A stretch of 15,000 nt of DNA from Chondrilla cf. caribensis. Its lineage: Eukaryota > Porifera > Demospongiae > Chondrillida > Chondrillidae. The stretch covers positions 4,884,369-4,899,368 of the forward strand of contig OZ026561.1 in the NCBI GenBank assembly GCA_964020155.1. Direction: 5' to 3'. The translations under genes were made by a program, and so were the position numbers. Positions 8,216 to 15,000 of this stretch are shown here, in pieces (the stretch's first letter is position 1; every line of letters begins with the position of its first letter). The notes beneath the pieces were generated by a model. That model saw nothing but the letters and a program-made list of their open reading frames with translations. It was not told the DNA's origin and made no database searches.

Positions 8216-9705
8216 GGATCAAAACGCTAAGCACATTTTCGCGTAGCTCATAGGAAAGGGGGCGTGTCAACAAGATATTTTATGGGAACTTAGCTGTGGA
8301 CATATACTACCTTATGACACACGTTTCGTCTCCGTAGGTTGACTCTAACTCTAACTACACCCGGAGGTGCTTAATATATTTAAAGTATGAGAAGGTATAG
8401 GATCAAAACGCTAAGCACCTTTTCGCGTAGCTCATGGGAAATGGGGCGTGTCAACAAGATATTTTATGGGAACTTAGCTGTGGACCTATATTAGCTTATG
8501 AAACAATTTTAATCTCCATAGGTGGTCCCTAACTCTAACTACACCCGGAGGTGCTTAATATATTTAAAGTACGTATGAGAAGGTATAGGATCAAAACGCT
8601 AAGCACCTTTTTACGTAGCTCATGGGAAAGGGGGCGTGTCAACAAGATATTTTATGGGAACTTAGCTGTGGACCTATATTAGCTTATGAAACAATTTTAA
8701 TCTCCGTAGGTGGTCCCTAACTCTAACTACATCCGGAGGTGCTTAATATATTTAAAGTATGAGAAGGTATAGGATCAAAACGCTAAGCACCTTTTTACGT
8801 AGCTCGTGGGAAAGGGGGCGTGTCAGCAAGATATTTTATGGGAACTTAGCTGTGGACCTATACTAAATTATGACACATGTTTCGTCTCCGTCAGTTGTCC
8901 CTAACTCTAACTACACCCGGAGGTGCTTAATATATTTAAAGTATGAGAAGGTATAGGATCAAAACGCTAAGCACCTTTTTACGTAGCTCGTGGGAAAGGG
9001 GGCGTGTCAACAAGATATTTTATGGGAACTTAGCTGTGGACCTATACTAGCTTATGAAACAATTTTAATCTCCATAGGTGGTCCCTAACTCTAACTACAC
9101 CCGGAGGTGCTTAATATATTTAATGCATGAGAAGGTATAGGATCAAAACGCTAAGCACCTTTTTACGTAGCTCATGGGAAAGGGGGCGTGTCAACAAGAT
9201 ATTTTATGGGAACTTAGCTGTGGACCTATACTAACTTATGAAACAATTTTAATCTCCATAGGTGGTCCCTAACTCTAACTACACCCAGAGGTGCTTAATA
9301 TATTTAAGGTATGAGAAGGTACGTATAGGATCAAAACGCTAAGCACCTTTTTACGTAGCTCATGGGAAAGGGGGGGTGTCAGCAAGATATTTTATGGGAA
9401 CTTAGCTGTGGACCTATACTAACTTATGAAACAATTTTAATCTCCATAGGTGGTCCCTAACTCTAACTACACCCGGAGGTGCTTAATATATTTAAAGTAT
9501 GAGAAGGTATAGGATCAAAACACTAAGCACCTTTTCGCATAGCTCATGGGAAAGGGGGTGTGTCAGCATGATATTTCATGGGAATATAGCTGTGAACCTA
9601 TACCAACTTATGAAGTAATTTTGATCTCCGTAGATTGTTCCTAACTCTAACTACATCCGGAGGTACTTAATATATTTAATGTATGGGAAGGTATAGGATC
9701 AAATA
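8216..9705 (+). repeat. S184 satellite, main tandem array (184-bp unit, about 8 copies)
   Basis: GGATCAAAAC recurs at 8400, 8588, 8772, 8956, 9140, 9328 and 9512, and GGATC at 9696. Spacing is 184 bp, except 188 bp where an extra four bases produce TACGTA (8570-8575, 9320-9325). Units are very similar and carry CCTAACTCTAACTACA, GGAGGTGCTTAATATATTTA and GGGGGCGTGTCAACAAGATA. The last unit (from about 9540) is the most diverged, as is common at array edges. No long ORF is present. Confidence 0.95.
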
Positions 9706-10257
9706 ATGTCATACACCTTGTGGTGATCACTCAGGTAATTTCACATTCCCTTGGTAGTGACCAAGGACTGCCCAGTGTCCGTGCCAAACTCACCAACACA
9801 ATTTTGGATGCATACAGACCGTCCTGAGTGTGCTATAGGCCTCATGGTGACAAGCAAAATAATGTCAATTTTTTGCTTGTCACCACGGCCTCTCCTGTGG
9901 GCACGTGATGCATCATAGTTCAAATACAAATGCACAGACATACTCCTGAAACTAACACGGTCCTTCTGATAACAAACAAGATGGGTTTTGTTGCCGATCA
10001 GAAATTCTCCCATTTGTTCATATGGCACATAGCATTATTCATTTTTATGTACATTTCAATATAAGTGTATTACGCCTTGTGGTGATCACTCAGGTAATTT
10101 CACATTCCGTTGGTAGTCGCCAAGGACTGCCCAGTGTCCGTACCAAACTCACCAACACAATTTCAGATGCATACAAACCGTCCTGAGTGTGCTATAAGCC
10201 TCGTGGTGACAAGCCAAAAAATGTCAATTTTTTGAGTTGTCACCACGGCCTCTCTCT
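9706..10257 (+). repeat. S346-family units, divergent subfamily, one with an internal deletion
   Basis: S184 homology ends at about 9705 and S346 homology begins with CACCTTGTGGTGATCACTCAGG. This subfamily has GGACTGCCCAGTGTCCGTGC and TTGTTGCCGATCAGAAATTC in place of array-1 sequence. At about 10258 the unit jumps from the H2 3' arm straight to TGTATTACGCC of the next unit, so roughly 200 bp are missing. A 95-codon minus-strand ORF crosses this stretch and is considered spurious. Confidence 0.85.
9845..9885 (+). other. Longest perfect form of S346 hairpin H2
   Basis: TGGTGACAAGCAAAA (9845-9859) pairs perfectly with TTTTGCTTGTCACCA (9871-9885), a 15-bp stem with an 11-nt loop. Most other copies have extra bases between the inner and outer stems, so this copy may be closest to the ancestral palindrome. 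Confidence 0.75.
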
Positions 10258-11650
10258 GTGTGTATTACGCCTTGTGGTGATCACCTAAGCAATTTGAGAT
10301 TTCTTTGCTGGTCACCATGGGCTACCTAGTGTCCATGACAAACTCACCAACACAATTTGGGAAGCATTCTGATTGTCCTGAGTGCGCTATAAGCCTCGTG
10401 GTGACAAGCCAAAAAATGTCAATTTTTTGAGTTGTCACCACGGCCTCTCCTGTGTACACGTGATGCATCATAGCTCAAATCGGAATGCACAGACACACTC
10501 CTGGACCTGGTAGCTACCTTCTGATAGCAAAAAGATGCATTTTCATGTCAACCAAAATTTCCCCCTATTACCAATATATATACTTTATATATGGATTCAT
10601 ATATAAGTGTATTACGCCTTGTGGTGATCACCTAAGCAATTTGAGATTTCTTTGCTGGTCACCAAGGGCTACCTAGTGTCCATGACAAACTCACCAACAC
10701 AATTTGGAAAGCATTCTGATTGTCCTGAGTGCGCTATAAGCCTCGTGGTGACAAGCCAAAAATGTCAATTTTTTGAGTTGTCACCACGGCCTCTCCTGTG
10801 TACACGTGATGCATCATAGCTCAAATCGGAATGTACAGACACACTCCTGGACCTGGTAGCTACCTTCTGATAGCAAAAAGATGCATTTTGATGTCAACCA
10901 AAATTTCCCCCTATTACCAATATATATACTTTATATATGGATTCATATATAAGTGTATTACGCCTTGTGGTGATCACCTAAGCAATTTGAGATTTCTTTG
11001 CTGGTCACCAAGGGCTACCTAGTGTCCATGACAAACTCACCAACACAATTTGGGAAGCATTCTGATTGTCCTGAGTGTGCTATAAGCCTCGTGGTGACAA
11101 GCAAAAAAATGTCAATTTTTGGAGTTGTCACCACGGCCTCTCCTGTGTACACGTGATGCATCATAGCTCAAATCGGAATGTACAGACACACTCCTGGACC
11201 TGGTAGCTACCTTCTGATAGCAAAAAGATGCATTTTGATGTCAACCAAAATTTCCCCCTATTACCAATATATATACTTTATATATGGATTCATATATAAG
11301 TGTATTACGCCTTGTGGTGATCACCTAAGCAATTGGAGATTTCTTTGCTGGTCACCAAGGGCTACCTAGTGTCCATGACAAACTCACCAACACAATTTGG
11401 GAAGCATTCTGATTGTCCTGAGTGCGCTATAAGCCTCGTGGTGACAAGCCAAAAAATGTCAATTTTTTGAGTTGTCACCACGGCCTCTCCTGTGTACACG
11501 TGATGCATCATAGCTCAAATCCAAATGCACAGACAGACTCCTGGACCTGGTAGCTACCTTCTGATAGCAAAAAGATGCATTTTGATGTCGACCAAAATTT
11601 CCCCCTATTACCAATATATATACTTTATATGTGGATTCATATGGCACATA
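10258..11650 (+). repeat. S346 tandem satellite array 2 (~346-bp unit, about four copies)
   Basis: Anchors AAAGATGCATTTT recur near 10533, 10879, 11226 and 11573 (periods 346-347). These units share features absent from array 1: CCATGACAAACTC in place of CCATGCCTAACTC, AATTTGGGAAGC for AATTTCGGAAGC, GTACACGTGATG for GTGCACGTGATG, and ATATACTTTATATATGGATTC for ATGTACTTTGTATATAGATTC. The array is therefore a separately homogenised subfamily. Confidence 0.93.
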
Positions 11651-12013
11651 GCATTGTTCATTTTTATGTACATTTCAATATAAGTGTATTACGCCTTGTG
11701 GTGATCACTCAGGTAATTTCACATTCCGTTGGTAGTCGCCAACGACTGCCCAGTGTCCGTACCAAACTCACCAACACAATTTCAGATGCATACAAACCGT
11801 CCTGAGTGTGCTATGGGCCTCTTGGTGACAAGCAAAAAAAATGCCAAATTTTCCTTGTCACTGCGGCCTCTCCATGGGCATGTGATGCATCATAGCTCTA
11901 ATACGAATGCACGGACACACTCCTGGAACTAATACAGTCCTTCTGATAACAAAAAGATGGGTTTTGTTTTCAATCCAAATTTTTTCCTTGTCATCTTTGA
12001 TGGGGTTTGTCCT
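11651..12013 (+). repeat. S346-family, divergent units at the array edge
   Basis: From GGCACATAGCATTGTTCA onward the sequence matches the 9706-10257 subfamily. H2 is decayed here (CTTGGTGACAAGC...CCTTGTCACTGCGG, about 11820-11868). S346 homology fades after about 11990. Confidence 0.8.
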
Positions 12014-12139
12014 AGGATGGTTTGTATGCATCCGAAATTGTGTAGGTGAGTTTGGCACGGACACTGGGCAGTCCTTGGTGACTACCAACGGAATGTGAAA
12101 TTACCTGAGTGATCACCACAAGGCGTATTACACTTATAT
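12014..12139 (-). repeat. Inverted partial S346 copy
   Basis: This ~126-bp stretch is nearly the exact reverse complement of 11678-11803 (and of the like segment near 10060). It runs from AGGATGGTTTGTATGCATCC to GGCGTATTACACTTATAT. The two arms with a ~210-bp spacer could form a large cruciform or a long hairpin RNA. Confidence 0.85.
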
Positions 12140-12373
12140 CAACCCAACCTCTCCAGTGTCAACATGATGCAGTACAGCTCAAATATGGACGCATGGATAC
12201 ACTCCTGAGAGTGATAACAAACAAGATACATTTGGTTGCCAATCAAAAATTTGTTTGGGGTTAGAATTAGTTGCAGTGTCATATCAAACTTATGAAAAAC
12301 AAACACGGATACATGAACAAACTCCTGGTAGTAGTATGGTCTTTCTGATGTTCTGTTGCCAATCAAAACTTTG
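12140..12373 (+). repeat. Decayed S346 remnants
   Basis: Weak but collinear matches to S346 persist: ACCTCTCCAGTGTCAACATGATGCA, ATGGACGCATGGATACACTCCTG, GATAACAAACAAGATACATTTGG and TTGCCAATCAAAA (the last twice). No gene is recognised. Confidence 0.55.
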
Positions 12374-12508
12374 TATTAAGGACTAAAATTAAGGTCCCAA
12401 AGTGTCCTTAATAGAGAGGTTCCACTGTATGTGGACAACGTGGTGACTGGTGAAAGTGTCCTTAATAGAGAGGTTTCACTGTATGTGGACAACGTGGTGA
12501 CTGGTGAA
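12374..12508. repeat. Short inverted repeat and 54-bp tandem duplication, probable MITE remnant
   Basis: TATTAAGGAC (12374-12383) is repeated in inverted form as GTCCTTAATA (12404-12413). A 54-bp unit beginning AGTGTCCTTAATAGAGAGGT is present twice in tandem (12401-12454 and 12455-12508) with a single visible difference. The inverted GTCCTTAATA ends and the duplication suggest the end of a non-autonomous DNA transposon; this is inference. Confidence 0.6.
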
Positions 12509-13023
12509 ATACTGATCTCAATGATATCCTCCAATTTCAATGGATGTTTTCATTAAACTACTTTCTGATTGAATGGAAGTGAATTGGCTACACAATAGCT
12601 CACATAACAAGCACAGGCATCTAATCACACGATGAGATGTAGTGTTGGTAAGCAGGTTGGGTTATTTTAGGAAAATCCTGGAACCATTGACCCAGGGTGG
12701 AGAATTGATGGCGGTCGAAATTTTTCATGACATACAGGACAGTCCTCCTTTACCACCAGACAGGCATATTACACTATAATACATTATATTATACTAATAA
12801 TATAAATTATATGTATATAGTATAATAATAATATTTTTGTAGGTATCAACAGTATGTACAATACATACATAGTGGCTCAAATACACTACATGTACAGTAC
12901 ATGTGAGTGGTCTTCCATCATAATAAATGTCCGTGCATTCCATGATCAAACCATGGTTAATGGTAACACTGTGAGCTATATTACATGTACACTAGTAACA
13001 ACGCATGGTCCGACTGTACAAGG
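12509..13023. other. 3' flank / probable 3' UTR of the ADAM17-like gene (minus strand)
   Basis: This is mostly non-repetitive sequence with a very A/T-rich stretch (about 12765-12840). I found no canonical AATAAA on the minus strand between 12500 and 13023, so the transcript end is unknown. A 17-bp palindrome, ACATGTAC-A-GTACATGT, lies at 12888-12904. No other gene is recognised. Confidence 0.4.
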
Positions 13024-13206
13024 TCACACATCAGTAGTTGGGAAGGCTTCAGACACGTAGGAGCCCCGAAGTAGAGGTGTTTCGACATCTTTCCCTGACA
13101 GGTGAGTGGAAGAGTAGCTGTTATCTGCAGTGCTTGAGGCTGTCTCCCTACGGCCGGTACTACGATCTTTACTTTTTCTTTCTTTGTACGTCTTTCGTCT
13201 TTTGCC
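13024..13206 (-). CDS. ADAM17: ADAM17-like, terminal coding exon: cytoplasmic tail (60 codons plus stop)
   Basis: Reading on the minus strand from the acceptor ATTCACAATAG|GGC (exon starts at 13206), an open phase-0 frame runs 60 codons to TGA at 13024-13026. The tail begins with a very basic stretch, GKRRKTYKERKSK, as expected just inside a type I membrane helix. A Ser/Thr-rich middle follows, and it ends PTTDV, a class I PDZ-ligand pattern (T-x-V). The upstream donors at 13575 and 13356 are both phase 0, so either splice keeps the frame. A (GTT)n tract lies 15-45 nt upstream of the acceptor. The tail is shorter than that of vertebrate ADAM17. Another ORF in a different frame overlaps it but makes no sense as a tail. 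Assignment rests on position, phase, charge and the C-terminal motif rather than on sequence identity. Confidence 0.68.
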   Translation of the reverse strand, partial: GKRRKTYKERKSKDRSTGRRETASSTADNSYSSTHLSGKDVETPLLRGSYVSEAFPTTDV

Positions 13207-13224
13207 CTATTGTGAATCAACATG

Positions 13225-13250
13225 ACAACAACAACAACAACAACAACAAC
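13225..13250. repeat. CAA/GTT microsatellite in intron
   Basis: About nine CAA repeats on the plus strand. In the minus-strand transcript this is a (GUU)n run just upstream of the terminal-exon acceptor, where it may serve as the U-rich tract. Confidence 0.9.
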
Positions 13251-13355
13251 ATACAATGTTATACAGACAGAGAGTAATGATAGTGAATGTACATACCAAA
13301 TTTGATCTCTTTTGATTGAGAAACAAGTTCTTCAAATATCTCTGGTAGTACTTAC

Positions 13356-13400
13356 GGTCATACTAGGCAGATACAAAAGATGGAACATCTTCTGACGTAG
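13356..13400 (-). CDS. Possible optional 45-nt cytoplasmic mini-exon of the ADAM17-like gene
   Basis: A segment between acceptor CATGTGACAG|CTACG and a consensus donor ACC|GTAAGT is 45 nt, phase 0 at both ends and open (15 codons, LRQKMFHLLYLPSMT). It lies between the transmembrane and tail exons and would not change frame. It carries no recognised motif. The transmembrane exon also joins the tail exon well without it, so it may be alternative or spurious. Confidence 0.3.
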
Positions 13401-13432
13401 CTGTCACATGATCGCAAAATACAACAAATATG

Positions 13433-13568
13433 TCCCTTGACACATTCACGACCACACCCCTTGACACATCTCCATGGCCACACCCGTCGACACATCTCCA
13501 TGACCACACCCCTTGACACACCTCCATGGAAATACACCATGGCCACACCCCTTGACACACCTCCATCC
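13433..13568. repeat. 26-bp minisatellite, five copies, in intron
   Basis: The unit CCTTGACACATCTCCATGGCCACACC starts with TTGACACA at 13437, 13461, 13487 (as TCGACACA), 13513 and 13552, with spacing 24, 26, 26 and 39 bp. It lies directly after the transmembrane-exon donor in transcript sense. The Cys/Gly-rich ORFs it creates on the minus strand are by-products. Confidence 0.85.
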
Positions 13569-13574
13569 ACTCAC

Positions 13575-13736
13575 CAGCCAATGAATGGCACAACTTGGGA
13601 CCAGGAATATCATGAACATGATGAAGAGAATAGTCCCCACGACATTCCTAGCCAGGAAATCTCCGAAGGTGGACCCGGTTGGTGCTCGGGTGCCTCCAAT
13701 TGAAATCTGAAAGTCCTGTAACCGCCTACATGCATT
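13575..13736 (-). CDS. ADAM17: ADAM17-like exon: end of membrane-proximal domain, stalk and transmembrane helix (54 codons)
   Basis: Minus-strand exon from acceptor CATCCGATGCAG|AAT (13736) to a perfect donor CTG|GTGAGT (last exon base 13575), 162 nt, phase 0 at both ends. It opens with NACRRLQD, matching the C-x-x-R-V-Q-D end of the ADAM17 membrane-proximal domain. Next come a Gly/Ser/Pro stalk (ISIGGTRAPTGS), FGDFLARNVVG (human ADAM17 has FGKFLADNIVG here, from memory) and a ~20-residue hydrophobic helix (TILFIMFMIFLVPSCAI) ending HWL. ADAM17 is a type I membrane metalloprotease that sheds TNF, EGFR ligands and other ectodomains. Two later AG sites (exon start 13715 or 13706) also give phase 0, but they would lose the conserved third cysteine. 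The amphipathic segment usual between RVQD and FGKF is not seen. Confidence 0.85.
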
Positions 13737-13772
13737 CTGCATCGGATGAAGGCAGGAATACATTTATGAGCT

Positions 13773-14590
13773 ACTGAACTACACCGGTGGCCACTAAACT
13801 ACACCGGTGGCCACTGAACTACACTGGTGGCCACTGAACTACACTGGTGACCACTGAACTACACCGGTGGCCACTGAACTACACCGGTGGCCACTGAACT
13901 ACACTGGTGGCCACTGAACTACACTGGTGGCCACTGAACTACACTGGTGGCCACTGAACTACACCGGTGGCCACTGAACTACACTGGTGGCCACTGAACT
14001 ACACTGGTGGGCACTGAACTACACTGGTGGCCACTGAACTACACTGGTGGCCACTGAACTACACCGGTGGGCACTGAGCTACACCGGTGGCCACTAAACT
14101 ACACCGGTGGGCACTGAACTACACTGGTGGCCACTGAACTACACTGGTGGCCACTGAACTACACTGGTGGCCACTGAACTACACTGGTGGCCACTGAACT
14201 ACACTGGTGGCCACTGAACTACACTGGTGGCCACTGAACTACACCGGTGGCCACTGAGCTACACCGGTGGCCACTGAACTACACTGGTGGGCACTGAACT
14301 ACACTGGTGGCCACTGAACTACACTGGTGGCCACTGAACTACACCGGTGGGCACTGAGCTACACCGGTGGCCACTAAACTACACCGGTGGGCACTGAACT
14401 ACACTGGTGGCCACTGAACTACACTGGTGGCCACTGAACTACACTGGTGGCCACTGAACTACACTGGTGGCCACTGAACTACACTGGTGGCCACTGAACT
14501 ACACTGGTGGGCACTGAACTACACTGGTGGCCACTGAACTACACTGGTGGGCACTGAACTACACTGGTGGCCACTGAACTACACTGGTGA
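13773..14590. repeat. 20-bp minisatellite, about 41 copies, filling an ADAM17-like intron
   Basis: The unit ACTGAACTACACTGGTGGCC repeats without length change. Variation is confined to a few sites: ACTGG versus ACCGG (13 C-type units), GGCCAC versus GGGCAC, and GAACT versus GAGCT or AAACT. Each unit holds the palindrome GTGGCCAC, and the C-type also ACCGGT. The array occupies about 80% of the 1,008-bp intron (13737-14744). Stops fall in every frame, so it is not coding. Confidence 0.97.
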
Positions 14591-14744
14591 AATGTATCAT
14601 CCATGCCTATTGACAGATCAAGGAGAAACAGACAAAGATGAAGGCGGTGGCAATACTCCAGTATCTAACCATATACACAGCATTGACTACACCCACCAAC
14701 AGACCAAGTTACTAGCTGGACCAGAACATGCATCAGAAGCTCAC
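14591..14744. other. 5' part of the ADAM17-like intron (transcript sense), non-repetitive
   Basis: Unique intronic sequence between the 14745 donor and the minisatellite. I looked for a small exon encoding the missing juxtamembrane helix and saw none. Confidence 0.55.
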
Positions 14745-14878
14745 ATTCTCACAAATTCCTTCCCCTCCAGAGGGGAGCAGGCACCTGTAGCCGTCTGACT
14801 GGTTCATGGTGACGTTTGACATGTTAACATAAGGAGCACACACTCCTTCCTTCTCACAACAGACAAGACAAGCATCAC
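14745..14878 (-). CDS. ADAM17: ADAM17-like exon: cysteine-rich membrane-proximal domain
   Basis: Minus-strand exon from acceptor TTGTCTACTACAG|GTGATG (14878) to donor GAGAAT|GTGAGC (last exon base 14745), 134 nt, entering in phase 1 and leaving in phase 0. It encodes DACLVCCEKEGVCAPYVN and then GYRCLLPSGGEGICEN. The C-x-x-C-C core and G-x-C-x-P-Y-V match the ADAM17 membrane-proximal domain, which binds substrates and carries the redox-sensitive CxxC pair. The last cysteine of the set comes from the next exon (ICEN|NAC). Three close N-glycosylation sequons (NMS, NVT, NQS) follow VCAPYV. A competing donor GTGAGA eight bases earlier would shift the frame. The catalytic, prodomain and disintegrin exons must lie beyond 15000. 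Confidence 0.83.
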
Positions 14879-14897
14879 CTGTAGTAGACAAGATACA

Positions 14898-15000
14898 CCC
14901 AGTACACACGGTACACACAGTACATACAGTACATACAGTACACACAGTACATACAGTACATACAGTACATACAGTACATACAGTACATACAGTACACACA
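14898..15000. repeat. 9-bp tandem repeat running off the window end
   Basis: The unit AGTACATAC (variant AGTACACAC) repeats about eleven times from near 14898 to 15000. It lies in the intron just upstream of the 14878 acceptor in transcript sense. Its minus-strand translation is an endless Cys-Thr-Val, an artefact of the 9-bp period. Confidence 0.93.

Noticed and set aside
12981..13256. Minus-strand ORF with a poly-valine start
   Set aside because: The valine run is the GTT microsatellite in an intron. The ADAM17-like tail uses another frame of the same stretch, starting at the acceptor at 13206.
13358..13593. Cys/Gly-rich ORFs (RCVKGCGHG-type) on the minus strand as a cysteine-repeat peptide
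   Set aside because: They are translations of the 26-bp intronic minisatellite.
13706..13715. Acceptors TTACAG|GAC and TTTCAG|ATT for the transmembrane exon
   Set aside because: Both keep the frame but lose the C-x-x-L-Q-D match to ADAM17. The acceptor at 13737 has a better pyrimidine tract and restores the third cysteine.
13773..14590. CRISPR array
   Set aside because: The 20-bp units are directly adjacent with no unique spacers, in an intron of an animal gene.
14747..14753. Donor GTGAGA eight bases earlier in the membrane-proximal exon
   Set aside because: It would leave phase 1, while all usable downstream acceptors are phase 0 (or phase 2), and it would drop the conserved cysteine of GIC.
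14898..15000. Cys-Thr-Val repeat protein
   Set aside because: It is a 9-bp simple repeat. The acceptor at 14879 separates it from the real coding exon.
1..15000. tRNA, rRNA or spliced-leader genes
   Set aside because: No tRNA-like boxes or rRNA-like segments were recognised by eye on either strand. A covariance-model scan was not possible here.

Overview
The window looks like animal (metazoan) nuclear DNA. It has spliced exons with GT/AG borders, an ADAM17/TACE-like sheddase gene, a non-LTR retrotransposon with a restriction-like endonuclease, and long satellite arrays. A marine or early-branching invertebrate such as a sponge is possible, but the sequence alone does not settle the species.

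Layout. 1-2138: six full copies plus a partial of a ~346-bp satellite ('S346') that carries two hairpin-forming segments per unit. 2139-2417: nothing recognised. 2418-3720: antisense copies of a second satellite ('S184', ~184 bp) mixed with S346 fragments. 3735-3770: S184 switches orientation. 3766-4245: S184 in sense. 4246-7524: a 3.28-kb poly(A)-tailed retrotransposon with one intact 980-codon ORF, sitting inside S184. 7525-9705: S184 resumes and is broken at 7798-8213 by a TA-flanked MITE-like insertion. 9706-11805: S346 again, as a different subfamily. 11805-12380: decayed S346 and an inverted copy. 12374-12508: a small inverted repeat and a 54-bp duplication. 12509-13023: 3' flank of the gene.

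13024-14878, minus strand: the last exons of an ADAM17-like gene, which continues beyond position 15000. They encode the cysteine-rich membrane-proximal domain, the stalk plus transmembrane helix, and a cytoplasmic tail with a PDZ-ligand-like C terminus. All junctions chosen between these exons are phase 0. The introns are filled with minisatellites (20-bp x ~41, 26-bp x 5, GTT, 9-bp).

Most of the window (about 1-12400, apart from the retrotransposon ORF) is repeat DNA with no credible host gene. The most unusual points are: (1) a TA-flanked insertion in S184 whose termini start with CG, together with two TA-CG-TA scars in neighbouring monomers that look like excision footprints; (2) an intact endonuclease-type retrotransposon in satellite DNA with an anomalous 51-bp flank overlap; (3) an ADAM17-like gene whose stalk appears to lack the usual amphipathic juxtamembrane segment and whose intron is mostly minisatellite.
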